Below are positions 42,369 through 51,508 of a stretch of DNA of 64,000 nt, one piece after another. This DNA is from CAIJMU01 sp035530275 (lineage in GTDB: Bacteria > Spirochaetota > Spirochaetia > Treponematales > Rectinemataceae). The stretch spans positions 87,836-151,835 of the forward strand of contig DATKVC010000003.1 of NCBI GenBank assembly GCA_035530275.1, in the 5' to 3' direction. The translations under genes were made by a program, and so were the position numbers. The stretch's first letter is position 1, and the number at the start of each line of letters is the position of its first letter. Below the pieces are notes generated by a model. The model saw nothing but the letters and a program-made list of their open reading frames with translations, ran no database searches and was not told where the DNA came from.

Positions 42369-42398
42369 CTCACGATCGACGCGAGTCCGATGAGCCGC
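42369..42398 (+). repeat. 30-bp direct repeat, copy 2 (beyond abiE operator)
   Basis: Identical to 40573-40602 in the GNAT gene. It is followed by bases that do not continue the GNAT frame. With copy 1 it brackets the abiE locus. The rest of the gap (42281-42542) holds the abiE operator-promoter and otherwise nothing I recognise. Confidence 0.9.
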
Positions 42399-42542
42399 GG
42401 GGCTACACGGCCGAGGTTCATTGGGGCTCGTGTCGCGATTCCGCAATTCACCGAATTCTGACAATCTCCGAATCCGCATCTTACCGGCTCATGTCAGGGT
42501 CCGCAGGGTCCGATCCGAGGGGACGGACGCGGAGGTCGAAAC

Positions 42543-43613
42543 ATGAATTTCCGGGAATTCCTCAAATCCTTCCGGCACCTGCTGGAGGAGTCGCCCCGAG
42601 AGACCATCGGCCCGGATTCCCGGTTCGTGTTCCTGAGCGATCTCCATCTGGGCGACGGCGGTCGAAAGGACGATCTCGCGCCGAATAGGGGCATCATCCA
42701 CAACCTCCTCGCGAAGTGGTACCTCCCGAAGGGCCACACCCTCGTATTGAACGGAGATATCGAGGACCTCTCCAAGTTCCGCTACCGCGAGATCCGCGAA
42801 GCCTGGACGGGGCTCTATGGATTGTTTGACGAATTCGACGATGCGGGGAAATTGAGGCGCATCCTCGGCAACCACGATCTAGCCCTCCTCGCTCGCGAGG
42901 ACTATCCCTACGAGCCGTCCCACGGCCTGGCCCTCGACTGGAAGGGGCGCACACTCTTCGCCTTCCACGGCCACCAGGCCTCGCGCTTCTTCATGGAATT
43001 CGACTATCTCTCCGAGTTCATCGTCCGCTATCTCGCGAAACCGCTCTCGATAAAGAACACGAGCATATCGGGAGACTCGCGTCGGCGCTTCAGGACCGAA
43101 CGAAGGATATATCGCGCGTCGCGCCGTCTCGGCATAGCGTCCATCACGGGGCACACGCACCGGCCCCTCTTCGAGTCCCTGTCAAAATACGACAGTCTCC
43201 GCTGGGCGGTCGAGGAACAGTTGCGATCCTGGCCCGGGGCCGACGCGGAAGGCAAGGCGAAAATCGAAAACACGATCGCCGTGTACCGGACGGAGCTCGT
43301 GAGGTTGCGGAAGGATAAAAAGGATCTCAGGCTTTCCACGAGCCTCTACGACGACGGGGACATCGTCGTTCCCAGCCTGTTCAATTCGGGCTGCGCAACC
43401 GGCAAACACGGCATCACCGCCATCGAGATCGAGTCGGGCAGTATCGCCCTCGTGCAATGGACGGGAGCGAAGGGACCGCGCGATTACGTGAGCCTGGAAT
43501 CTCTCGATCGGTCGGAGATCCCCTCGACTCCCTACGCGAGGCACGTGCTCCGGCGGGCCCCCCTCGACGAGGTCTTCGCGAGAATCGACCTTCTCAATCC
43601 GAGCCGCGGCTGA
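42543..43613 (+). CDS. Metallophosphoesterase family protein
   Basis: 356 aa. Calcineurin-like phosphoesterase motifs: FLSDLHLGDGG (D-x-H), LVLNGDIEDL (GD), RILGNHDLALL (GNHD), FAFHGHQ (GH) and ITGHTHRPLFES (GHxH) coordinate the dinuclear metal site. An insert of about 70 residues between the last two motifs region and the C-terminus is rich in charged residues (RLRKDKKDLRLS). Substrate unknown; phosphodiester or phosphomonoester hydrolysis is expected. The last 20 bp overlap the convergent ATPase gene. Confidence 0.88.
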   Translation: MNFREFLKSFRHLLEESPRETIGPDSRFVFLSDLHLGDGGRKDDLAPNRGIIHNLLAKWYLPKGHTLVLNGDIEDLSKFRYREIREAWTGLYGLFDEFDDAGKLRRILGNHDLALLAREDYPYEPSHGLALDWKGRTLFAFHGHQASRFFMEFDYLSEFIVRYLAKPLSIKNTSISGDSRRRFRTERRIYRASRRLGIASITGHTHRPLFESLSKYDSLRWAVEEQLRSWPGADAEGKAKIENTIAVYRTELVRLRKDKKDLRLSTSLYDDGDIVVPSLFNSGCATGKHGITAIEIESGSIALVQWTGAKGPRDYVSLESLDRSEIPSTPYARHVLRRAPLDEVFARIDLLNPSRG

Positions 43614-44127
43614 ACCAGCGCACGACGCCGACCTTGTTGCGCCGCTCGTTGTAGATCATGCCGCCGTTCCAGTATTCGAGGGCGGCCACGAGGCTGTTGC
43701 CGCCGTCAGAGTCGTCGCTCTTCGGGCCTCGCCAACTCGCGAGGGCAAGAAAGGCATCGAATTCCTCATTGAAAAGCGCGGTTTGTCTGCGCTTGAAGAA
43801 ATCGTTCCAGTTATCAAGTTCCACGAAGCCTGGGCCCTCGTCCTCGACTATAAAGCGGGCTCTCTTGCGGAGATCGTACCAGACGCGGAGCCTTTTGCGC
43901 GGATCGCAGCCGTTGCCGTGCTTGATGCCGTTCTTGATGATCTCCGAGAGTTGCTGCTCGAGGAGATTGCCCTCGAGGAAGGCTTCGGGACAATCTTCGA
44001 GAACCTTGGCGGTGAAGCTCCTGATGCCCTCGAACTCGCTGGGGAATTCGACATACTTCATGCCCTGGGCGTCGAAGAGCTCGTTGCGTTCGTCGACGAT
44101 GAGCTTGCGAATTATGAGCGGCCTCAT
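43594..44127 (-). CDS. HATPase-fold anti-sigma/serine-kinase-like protein of a partner-switching module
   Basis: 177 aa; ATG at 44127 overlaps the STAS gene stop by 4 bp (ATGA). GHKL ATPase features: NLLEQQLSEIIKNGIKHGN (N-box) and FIVEDEGPGF (G1 box). The typical RsbW G2 box is not obvious and an insert (LASWRGPKSDDSDGGNSLVAALE) occupies that region, with GGNSL perhaps serving as the lid. Expected role: phosphorylate and bind the STAS partner. A longer open frame upstream overlaps the STAS gene out of phase and is not real. Confidence 0.78.
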   Translation of the reverse strand: MRPLIIRKLIVDERNELFDAQGMKYVEFPSEFEGIRSFTAKVLEDCPEAFLEGNLLEQQLSEIIKNGIKHGNGCDPRKRLRVWYDLRKRARFIVEDEGPGFVELDNWNDFFKRRQTALFNEEFDAFLALASWRGPKSDDSDGGNSLVAALEYWNGGMIYNERRNKVGVVRWFSRGSD

Positions 44128-44453
44128 TTGACCGTTCCCGGTGCGACGTCTTCCTTCATGATGCTGATGATATTGGACATGGTGAGAACCCTTCTCGGCG
44201 TGCCCGAGATGCCGCTGAAGCGCAGCTCCCGGCCCATTTTTTTCGACGCCTGGACGAGGCGGATTATGGCGCCGATTCCCGTGCTGTCGAGATAGCTGAC
44301 GCCCGACATGTCGATGCGCAGGCGGACGACTCCCCTGGCGAGACGCTCCAGCGCCGCCTTGGTCAGGTGTTGGGCGTTGTAGAGATCGCACTCCCCGAGC
44401 AGACGCAGGGTCTCGAAGCCCGTCGCGTCGACCTCTCCAAAGTGAACTTCCAT
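44124..44453 (-). CDS. STAS-domain anti-sigma factor antagonist
   Basis: 109 aa; ATG at 44453 with GGAGG 8 nt upstream. The SpoIIAA/RsbV-type STAS domain has LRIDMSGVSYLDSTGIGAII (about 46-65), where the Ser of DSTG is the residue phosphorylated by the partner kinase. It follows a divergent promoter region shared with the phosphatase gene. Dephosphorylation by the PP2C protein would free it to bind the ATPase, releasing the downstream target. Confidence 0.88.
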   Translation of the reverse strand: MEVHFGEVDATGFETLRLLGECDLYNAQHLTKAALERLARGVVRLRIDMSGVSYLDSTGIGAIIRLVQASKKMGRELRFSGISGTPRRVLTMSNIISIMKEDVAPGTVK

Positions 44454-44576
44454 CGCGGATTCCTCCCGCGGGTGAAGGTAGGCCGCTTCGGTTCGTTTCG
44501 CGTCAGTCTCGCGAGAGAATATGAATAATGACGCCCTCCTCACCGGGAACTCATATTCCGCGCGCACTATCGCCGC

Positions 44577-45794
44577 ATGACCGAGAGTTCAACGCGAGCC
44601 GCCTGCCTCGTCACGGCGCGGGAAATACGGATCTACTCGACTTCCATCCTCCGTGCCGCGAGACATTTTCGCGCCGTTCGCGGAGCCACTCCCGTGCTGT
44701 CCCTCATCGCCGCCTTCCAGGACGAACCGGAGACTCTCGTCGTCGCGGTGATCGACGAGGCCGATCGCGTGACGGGCATAGTGCGGCGCGATCATCTCTT
44801 CGACCTCGTGGGCAAACCCTTCGGCCGCGACCTGCTCAAGCGGGCTCCCGTCGCGGAGGTGGCGGAAAGCGCGTCGACAATCGACGCGCAGGCCGAGCTC
44901 TTCGGGATCGCCGAATCCGTCCTCCATGGAACGGCCGACCCGGGGACCCAGTATTTCCCCCTCGTGGACGCCGATGGCGTCTTCCTCGGCACCCTCGGGA
45001 GCCAGGATCTCGCGAATTATCTTTCGCGAATGACGAGCGAAGACATCCGTTTGGCCGGCCAGCTCCAGGACCGGCTGATGGCGGGAAAGGATCTCACGGG
45101 CGGCAAAGGCTGGTTCATGGAAGCCTGGTCGCGATCGGCGAAGGGTGTGGGCGGCGACTTCTACTTTTCGCGGCTCCTCCCCGACGGTAGAGCCTTCCTC
45201 GCGTTGTGCGATGTATCGGGAAAGGGAGTCGCGGCCTCTCTTATCGTAGCCATGGTCTGGGGGATGCTGCAGATGTACGACTTCGGCTCCGGCCTCGAGG
45301 AACTCCTCATTCGGATCAACGAGTCGGTCATCGCGACCTTCCACCTCGAGAAGTACCTCACCGGGATTTTCATGATCTACGAACCCGGGGAGAGAAGGAT
45401 TCTCGTCGCCGACATGGGGCATTCGCATGCCTTCTTGCTACGGGCCGGCAAGGCCTACCCGCTCCGGGGCAGACAGTCGAACCTTCCCGTGGGCATCGAG
45501 CACGAGATCAAGCCTCTCATCAGCGCGTGGAGGCTCGAGCCGGGGGACCTTCTCGTCGCCTATAGCGACGGCATCACCGAGCAGGAAAATCCGGAAGGCC
45601 TCGAATTCGGCGAAAGGCGGTTCGCATCCCTGGTGGCCCGGGCCGCCAAGGCGAACGAACGACTTGTGGCGCTCCTGCCCCGGGCCTTCGACGCGTGGAG
45701 GGACGGGACGCCGCAGCAGGATGACATGACGTTTTTGGCGATCAGCGTCGAGGGAAACGAAGACCGGTCAAGGATTCAGCAGGTTCTGCTGTGA
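44577..45794 (+). CDS. CBS-domain PP2C/SpoIIE-type serine phosphatase
   Basis: 405 aa. The N-terminal 155 residues contain a tandem CBS pair (TPVLSLIAAF..., FPLVDADGVFLGTLGSQDL), which usually senses adenine nucleotides. The C-terminal half is an RsbU/SpoIIE-type phosphatase: GVGGDFYF (about 193), LCDVSGKGVAASL, VADMGHSHAFLL, YSDGITEQENPEG and QQDDMTFL carry the metal-binding aspartates. It should dephosphorylate the STAS protein encoded divergently next door, linking energy or nucleotide state to the partner switch. No sigma factor is adjacent. Confidence 0.9.
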   Translation: MTESSTRAACLVTAREIRIYSTSILRAARHFRAVRGATPVLSLIAAFQDEPETLVVAVIDEADRVTGIVRRDHLFDLVGKPFGRDLLKRAPVAEVAESASTIDAQAELFGIAESVLHGTADPGTQYFPLVDADGVFLGTLGSQDLANYLSRMTSEDIRLAGQLQDRLMAGKDLTGGKGWFMEAWSRSAKGVGGDFYFSRLLPDGRAFLALCDVSGKGVAASLIVAMVWGMLQMYDFGSGLEELLIRINESVIATFHLEKYLTGIFMIYEPGERRILVADMGHSHAFLLRAGKAYPLRGRQSNLPVGIEHEIKPLISAWRLEPGDLLVAYSDGITEQENPEGLEFGERRFASLVARAAKANERLVALLPRAFDAWRDGTPQQDDMTFLAISVEGNEDRSRIQQVLL

Positions 45795-46146
45795 TCAAAA
45801 CATAGGGGTGCGCGGATTGTGCGGCACGACGGCGGCTGGCGACGCGAGACTGCTCGAGATAGAGGGCATCAGCGATCTCTGAATTCGCCGCCTGAGATGG
45901 TGGGGCTTCCCGCCCAGTTTTCTTGCCAGAGAAGCGTTACTGCTCAATCAGGTGAATGGGGAGCTTTACGGCGAGTGGCGAAGTAAAGCCTAACTCTTGA
46001 GGTGGATTCAGCCATAGGGCTTTCGGTCGGCTTAAGCTTCTGGTATGTCTAAAAGATGGGACCCTGCATTCGTTGAATTGATGCTATGCTTGGAGCCAGG
46101 CAGATGCGAGGAGCCTGCATAATGAGAGCTGAGAATAAAGCTGACC
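45795..46146. other. 352-bp gap before the secretion operon
   Basis: No convincing gene. Lower GC than the DNA to its left. A candidate terminator lies at 45899-45924, and a 7-bp inverted repeat GCTTTAC (45963-45969) / GTAAAGC (45983-45989) further on. On the minus strand a broken reading frame between about 46040 and 45800 could be decayed coding DNA, but I recognise no family. It marks the border between the GC-rich part and the AT-richer secretion locus. Confidence 0.5.
45899..45924 (+). terminator. Candidate terminator after the PP2C gene
   Basis: GGTGGG (45899-45904) can pair with CCCGCC (45909-45914, one G-T pair), followed by CAGTTTTCTT. It lies about 105 bp after the phosphatase stop. 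Confidence 0.4.
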
Positions 46147-46614
46147 ATGAAGAGAGATCGTATGAGTGTTATTACCTATGGCATTGCCGCCTCGATTGTC
46201 CTTCTCGTAGCCTATTTTGATATCACTGAACGGCGTGCCCCCGATGTCTTGACGCTGGGGGGCCTGATTCTCATGCTGGTAGTATCAGTGTTCGAAGGGC
46301 GGGCCGCAGTCGTTTCGGCCCTGGTGGGGGCAGCGATAGGCCTCAGCGTATTGTTTCTTGCCCGCACGTGGACGAGACAGGGCCTTGGATTGGGAGATGT
46401 CAAGTTTGGAGCATTCCTCGGTGCGGCCCTAGGGCCACGGCTCATATTCCTTGGGTATTTTGTCTCGGCTGTGATCGCCTTGACGTATTTCGGCTATTGC
46501 CGTATGAAGAGAAGCCTTGATCAGGACGCTCGCATCCCCTTTGCCCCCTTTCTTGGCGCAGGGGCTGTAGTGGCCTGTATCATTGGGGCTTTGGTTCCCG
46601 GTTTTGTGGCGTAA
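46147..46614 (+). CDS. Minimal A24 prepilin peptidase (GspO/PilD-like without methylase domain)
   Basis: 155 aa with about five membrane helices. The two catalytic aspartates of aspartic prepilin peptidases are present: VAYFDITERRAPD (about 24) and GLGLGDVKFG (about 81). The cytoplasmic zinc-binding methyltransferase domain of typical GspO/PilD is absent, as in TadV/CpaA. It should cleave the leader of the pseudopilins encoded downstream. The start could also be the ATG at 46162, which has AAGAGAGA upstream. It opens the type II secretion operon. Confidence 0.85.
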   Translation: MKRDRMSVITYGIAASIVLLVAYFDITERRAPDVLTLGGLILMLVVSVFEGRAAVVSALVGAAIGLSVLFLARTWTRQGLGLGDVKFGAFLGAALGPRLIFLGYFVSAVIALTYFGYCRMKRSLDQDARIPFAPFLGAGAVVACIIGALVPGFVA

Positions 46615-46626
46615 TGCAGGGGAATA

Positions 46627-48804
46627 ATGAATCACCGAATAGCGCTTTTTTCCTTATGTCTGTTGTTCTGGCTCTTTCCCGCCCTGGGCCAAGGGACCCA
46701 TATCAGTCACCTCGAATTTCGCAGTATAGCGATTACGGATATTCTCCTCGCTCTCGGAGAAGCAGGCCAGGTTTCGATTGTTCCCGATAGCACCATAACG
46801 GGGGCAGCGTCTTATTTTTTTTCAGACATGGATTTTCAGGACGCGCTCAAGAAGTTTGCCGCATCCTTCAATCTCTATATCAATATCAGAGACGGGGTGT
46901 ATTTTGTCTCGAAGGTCGATGCCCGCTATGATGAGGCGACAGGCCTTGCGAGCCTGCAGGCCGAGGATGTCCAGGGCGCTCCCCTCCTCCGGGCCTTTTC
47001 CAAGGCGATCGGGAAGACCATTCTTCATGATGACCTTCCTCAAAAATCCATAAGCATCCACGCCACTGGATTGTCTCCCGCTGCACTCCTTGCAATCGTC
47101 GCAAAATCCTACCCCGATTTCAGTCTCGAGACGGCCGATTCGTACTTCTATCTGCGCCATGCTGACGCGGCGGCAAAAACAGCGAGCGCAAACGCTGCGA
47201 AAACTTCGGTCTTGCGGCACAACGGCGGGCTCTATTCATTCGACGGGGACAGGGCGAGCTTCCAGGATATCCTTACCTCTCTGTTTGCCTCCGAGAACCG
47301 CGATTATTCTTTCTTAACGAGGAATGACACGGTCATAACCGGGCTCAAGTTCCATGACAGGAGCTTCACTGAAGCCCTTTCCCTCATTCTGGAACAGGCC
47401 AATGCAGACTGTACCCTTGTTGGGAATACCTATTACATCTTCGAAATCCAGAGGAAGGATATCCTCAAAAAACTCAAGATGACCGTGGCGATTCCCATCG
47501 AGAATATGTCTGCAGCCGACATTCCCGCATTATTGCCTCCGGATTATGTTTCGACCGGAATGCTTCGCATCGACAGAACGAGCAATACTGTCTACCTCTC
47601 CGGAAGCCTTGAAGAAGTCAAACCCGTCCAGGATTTCATCAAACAGATTGATGTGAAACCAATTGGTCGAAAGTACGTACGCATTGATCTCAAGCAACTC
47701 AAGGCAAAAGATATCTTGTCTGCGCTCCCTACACGATTTTCATCCCTTTCTCCCATTCCCCTTCCGGATGATTCTGGTTTTGTGGCCTTGCTTTCAGACG
47801 GCATGGCCGCGGATTTACACGCCTATATCGATCTGATTGATCGGGGGAGTGTCTCCGCTCCAATCGTGCTCAAGTTCATCAAGACGGAGGATCTCCTCAA
47901 GAACCTGCCGCCCTCGGCATCGAAGGAAAACATCATCGATGGGGGGAATGGTTCCACGATTTTCTTCGTTGGATCGGAAGACAGACGCAGGGCATTTCTT
48001 GAGGATCTCTCCTACCTCGACAGGCCGAAGGCGCAGATCCGCTACGATTTGCTCGTTGTTCAGTATGAGGACACTGATTCAATGAATCTGACGGACGGGA
48101 TCAGCTCGGGGCCAAATACCACCTCGAGCACTTCGCCGTTTTCAGTCATTTCAGCGCTTTCCGATGTCCTCAAGCTCAACTTGAATGTTATATCCGAGTT
48201 CGGCTATCTGTTTGCCGCAACCCTTCAAAGCGGCATAAAGAACAATCGGGCACAGGTATTCGCTGATACGACTCTTTTTGGGACCGTCGGCAAGGATGTG
48301 AAGTTTCAAAACACGACAACCTATCGCTACCTGGATACAACAACCTCATCAACGGGAGTGACCACCTCAACGACCCGTGAGATTAGTTCCGGTCTCATTA
48401 TCACTCTGAACAGCTGGATCTCCGGTGACGGCATGATCACCACCGACCTGAGCGCAACACTCTCTCAGAAGGCGGCGGATAATTCGAGCTCCGCATCGTC
48501 TTCTGCGACGGCGCCCCCGACGACATCCGAACGAGTACTTTCGACGAATGTTCACACGCCTTCGGGCGTTCCCATTGTTATCGGTGGCCTGCGGGAATTG
48601 AAATCGGGAACGGGCACAAGCAAACCATCTCTTCTTGGAGAAATTCCTTTCCTCGGCAAAGCCTTTGAGCAGAGGGCGGACACACAGTCCGATTCGGAAA
48701 TCGCCATTTATCTCGTTCCCTATCTCACCGTTGATGAGGTTGCCGATGGGAGCCAGGGCTTTATCCTGGAGCACCTGTACGACACCTGCGTAAAGGGCTA
48801 CTGA
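46627..48804 (+). CDS. gspD: Type II secretion secretin GspD
   Basis: 725 aa. A signal peptide (MNHRIALFSLCLLFWLFPALG) is followed by an N0/STN domain (ITDILLALGEAGQVSIVPD), several N-domain repeats (about 85-455) and the C-terminal secretin domain (about 490-710). That domain has TPSGVPIVIGGLRE and LLGEIPFLGKAFEQRA with IAIYLVPYL, the conserved beta-barrel gate region. It forms the outer-membrane channel. A Ser/Thr-rich insert (about 617-640) lies in the barrel region. The stop is 1 bp from the next start. Confidence 0.93.
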   Translation: MNHRIALFSLCLLFWLFPALGQGTHISHLEFRSIAITDILLALGEAGQVSIVPDSTITGAASYFFSDMDFQDALKKFAASFNLYINIRDGVYFVSKVDARYDEATGLASLQAEDVQGAPLLRAFSKAIGKTILHDDLPQKSISIHATGLSPAALLAIVAKSYPDFSLETADSYFYLRHADAAAKTASANAAKTSVLRHNGGLYSFDGDRASFQDILTSLFASENRDYSFLTRNDTVITGLKFHDRSFTEALSLILEQANADCTLVGNTYYIFEIQRKDILKKLKMTVAIPIENMSAADIPALLPPDYVSTGMLRIDRTSNTVYLSGSLEEVKPVQDFIKQIDVKPIGRKYVRIDLKQLKAKDILSALPTRFSSLSPIPLPDDSGFVALLSDGMAADLHAYIDLIDRGSVSAPIVLKFIKTEDLLKNLPPSASKENIIDGGNGSTIFFVGSEDRRRAFLEDLSYLDRPKAQIRYDLLVVQYEDTDSMNLTDGISSGPNTTSSTSPFSVISALSDVLKLNLNVISEFGYLFAATLQSGIKNNRAQVFADTTLFGTVGKDVKFQNTTTYRYLDTTTSSTGVTTSTTREISSGLIITLNSWISGDGMITTDLSATLSQKAADNSSSASSSATAPPTTSERVLSTNVHTPSGVPIVIGGLRELKSGTGTSKPSLLGEIPFLGKAFEQRADTQSDSEIAIYLVPYLTVDEVADGSQGFILEHLYDTCVKGY

Positions 48805-48805
48805 C

Positions 48806-50281
48806 TTGGGTGATGGCCTGATATCCCTCGACCAGTACGACCCTCTCCCGTCGGGGAAGGATCAATATTCGCTCGAATTTATGAGAGAGTGGCAAGCGAT
48901 CAAGCTTCTCGATTCTGACAACAGGGTGCTGATCGGTGCGGTTGATTCAAGACGCGCGGAACTTCTGCAACGGCTCGAACGATTTCACCGGAAGCCGATC
49001 GAAGTGCTTCCCATCGCCTCTGCCGATCTTTCTGCCTATTTGGGGCGCGAGATGGCAGGGCCGCACAAGACGGAAGCGAGTCCGCGGGAAGAGGACGAGC
49101 GGCTCACCCTCGATCGCCTGGCAAACGATGCGCCCATCGTCAACCTGGTCAACAGTCTTCTCATCGACGCGGTGCGCCTCGGGGCATCGGATATTCATAT
49201 CGAGGCCTTCGACAGGCAGCTGCGCGTCCGCTACCGTCAGGACGGGCTTCTCCGAATTCACGCCGAGTTCGAAAGCTCCCGATTTCCCGCCATTGCCTCG
49301 CGCATTAAGATCATGGCCAACCTCAATATAATGGAACGTCGCCTGCCCCAGGATGGTCGCATTACCGTGGCGGTCGGCGGCAACCATGTAGATATGCGCG
49401 TCTCCATTGTCCCCATCGCCCGCGGCGAATCCATCGTATTGCGGGTATTCGGGACGAACGAAGGACCCAGGAGCTTTGATGAATTAGGCATCGAGCCAGA
49501 ACGAGTCGCCGCTATAAGGGCTTTTTATCGTATTCCTCATGGCCTCATCCTCGCGACAGGCCCGACGGGCAGCGGGAAGACCACGACCCTCAATGCGATG
49601 CTTAGGGAGCTCAAATCGGACGAACTCAAGATCATCACGATCGAGGATCCAGTCGAATACCTCGTGGATGGCATTGCGCAGATTCAGACCAACGAGCAAA
49701 TCCATCTCACGTTCGACACGATCCTCCGCCGGGTTCTTCGTCAGGACCCCAACGTCATCATGGTCGGCGAGATCCGTGATTCTCCGACCGCCGAGCTGGC
49801 ACTGCGCGCAGCTTTGACGGGGCATCTTGTGCTATCGACCCTTCACACCAACGACAGTGTTTCCTCGATCACCCGACTTCGGAACATGGGAGTTGAACCC
49901 TACCTTATTGCCTCAACGCTGCGGGGAGTTATCGCGCAACGGCTCGTGCGGAGGCTCTGCCCTGACTGCAAAACAACGAGGATGCCCACGGCCGCGGAGC
50001 GAACGCTATTCAAACGCCATGGGCTTGTCCCGACGATGATCCCTGAGGCGGTTGGGTGCAAAAAATGCGGAGGGAGCGGCTATCGGGGCCGAATTGCCCT
50101 AATCGAGCTTCTTACGATGGATGAAGGACTTGAAGAGCTGGTACTCTCCGGAGCGAGGGCCCCTGAAATCAGGGCTTTCCTCTCCAATAGGGGCGTGATC
50201 TCGTTGGCAGCCGACGGGCTTGGCAAGGTTATCGCCGGCCAGAGCACGCTCGGCGAGGTTGAGCGGGAAGTGGAGCTCTAG
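48806..50281 (+). CDS. gspE: Type II secretion ATPase GspE
   Basis: 491 aa. The frame's plausible start is TTG at 48806, with AAAGGG 8 nt upstream; the next in-frame Met is 25 codons later. The T2SS E/PilB core has GPTGSGKTTTLNA (Walker A, about 252), ITIEDPVEY (Asp box), IMVGEIRDSPTAELA (Walker B) and STLHTNDSVSS (His box). A tetracysteine zinc motif (CPDCKTTR and CKKCGGSGYRGR, about 390-430) is as in GspE. It powers pseudopilus assembly at the inner membrane. The N-terminal domain is short. Confidence 0.94.
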   Translation: MGDGLISLDQYDPLPSGKDQYSLEFMREWQAIKLLDSDNRVLIGAVDSRRAELLQRLERFHRKPIEVLPIASADLSAYLGREMAGPHKTEASPREEDERLTLDRLANDAPIVNLVNSLLIDAVRLGASDIHIEAFDRQLRVRYRQDGLLRIHAEFESSRFPAIASRIKIMANLNIMERRLPQDGRITVAVGGNHVDMRVSIVPIARGESIVLRVFGTNEGPRSFDELGIEPERVAAIRAFYRIPHGLILATGPTGSGKTTTLNAMLRELKSDELKIITIEDPVEYLVDGIAQIQTNEQIHLTFDTILRRVLRQDPNVIMVGEIRDSPTAELALRAALTGHLVLSTLHTNDSVSSITRLRNMGVEPYLIASTLRGVIAQRLVRRLCPDCKTTRMPTAAERTLFKRHGLVPTMIPEAVGCKKCGGSGYRGRIALIELLTMDEGLEELVLSGARAPEIRAFLSNRGVISLAADGLGKVIAGQSTLGEVEREVEL

Positions 50282-50283
50282 CG

Positions 50284-51486
50284 ATGGCCCGCTACTTATG
50301 CAGAATATCCGATGCCACCGGTGCTATCCGGATAGAAGAACGCGAAGCCCGCGATGAAGATGCGCTCCTTGCCGAAATATCCCACGGCAAAAATTTCCTG
50401 ATCTCTTTTTCGCTCGATGACGGAACGGGTAAGGTCAAGAGGCATCGGCAGTATTCCGAAAAGACCGTGCTTGAGTTCACCAGGGTACTGGCTGTCCTCC
50501 TTGATGCCGGTCTATCGCTCGAGAGCGCCCTCGACGTGGCGGCGGGCATCTTCAAGGCCGGTGCCTCGGGTAAGCTGGTCGCCGAGCTCCTGGAGGGTGT
50601 GCGGAAAGGGGAAAGCTTTTCCGCTCGACTTGAATTGTTCGGAGCGACTTTTCCTCCGGTGTATCGCGGCATGGTCAGGATTGGCGAACGGACGGGGAGG
50701 CTGGAGCCGATGTTCCTGAGGATTGCGGCTTACATGGAGGAGCAGAAGAAGCTGAGCGACAAGGTGAAGGGCGCGCTTATGTACCCTTCGCTCGTGCTTT
50801 CGCTCGTGGTGCTCATGATTCTCGGTATCGTGCTATTCCTCGTTCCCGGTCTGCGAAGTCTCTTCGGGAACTTGGGGACCGGGCTCCCGCCGCGAACCGC
50901 TTCCGCGCTTGCCTTTATGAATGTTTTTGCCTGGGGCCTTCTTGCCGCTGGGGCTGTGGGCGTGGCTTTCTTTCTTGGTGCGCGTTCGGTCCGGGCTCAT
51001 GGCGGTTCTCCCGCCATCGCAATCGACCGTCTCTCGTCTCGTGTCCCATTTCTCGGTCGCTATGCGATGCTCAGGGAGTGTCTGTCGTTCTCCTTCGCGA
51101 TGGAGACGCTCGTGGCATCGGGGATCGCAATCGAAGATGCGCTTGAAGAAAGCACGAGCGTGCTTCGCAATGCGGCGATGGAAGCCGATATCATCTCGAT
51201 TCGGACCTCGATCCTTGCGGGCACCGCCCTTTCTGCCGCATTTGATGGAAGCCCCTCCTTTCCTCCGGAGTTCGCTCGCTGGGCTGCCGTCGGAGAGAGG
51301 ACAGGCAAGGTGGATTCCATTTTCTCGCAGACGAGAACCTATTTTCAGTACGAACTTGACCGATGGACGACACAGTTCATGTCGTTGATCGAGCCTGCCC
51401 TCATTATTGCGGTGGGGGCGATACTCGTTACGATCATTCTGTTGTTCATCGTGCCATTTTTGACATCATTTACCGCCATCACCTGA
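50284..51486 (+). CDS. gspF: Type II secretion inner-membrane protein GspF
   Basis: 400 aa, two T2SSF domains (about 65-190 and 265-385). ALLDAGLSLESALDVAA and GVRKGESFSARLELFG in the first repeat match MEALVASGIAIEDALEE-type and GTALSAAFDGSPSFPPEF in the second. Three membrane helices (about 165-185, 215-235, 370-395). It is the platform protein that couples GspE to pseudopilin insertion. It begins 2 bp after the gspE stop. Confidence 0.93.
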   Translation: MARYLCRISDATGAIRIEEREARDEDALLAEISHGKNFLISFSLDDGTGKVKRHRQYSEKTVLEFTRVLAVLLDAGLSLESALDVAAGIFKAGASGKLVAELLEGVRKGESFSARLELFGATFPPVYRGMVRIGERTGRLEPMFLRIAAYMEEQKKLSDKVKGALMYPSLVLSLVVLMILGIVLFLVPGLRSLFGNLGTGLPPRTASALAFMNVFAWGLLAAGAVGVAFFLGARSVRAHGGSPAIAIDRLSSRVPFLGRYAMLRECLSFSFAMETLVASGIAIEDALEESTSVLRNAAMEADIISIRTSILAGTALSAAFDGSPSFPPEFARWAAVGERTGKVDSIFSQTRTYFQYELDRWTTQFMSLIEPALIIAVGAILVTIILLFIVPFLTSFTAIT

Positions 51487-51508
51487 ATGATGAGAAGGGG
51501 AGAGCCAC

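Noticed and set aside
40656..42398. Insertion sequence carrying abiE
   Set aside because: No transposase, no terminal inverted repeats; the 30-bp direct repeats are longer than typical target duplications, so a different insertion route is more likely.
44128..44391. N-terminal extension of the ATPase of the partner-switching module
   Set aside because: It overlaps the STAS gene out of phase; the ATGA junction at 44124-44127 is the natural start.
45795..46146. Cyclic di-GMP (GEMM) riboswitch before the secretion operon
   Set aside because: The conserved GEMM core sequences (GCAAA and GGGACGCAAAG-like stretches) are not present on the plus strand.
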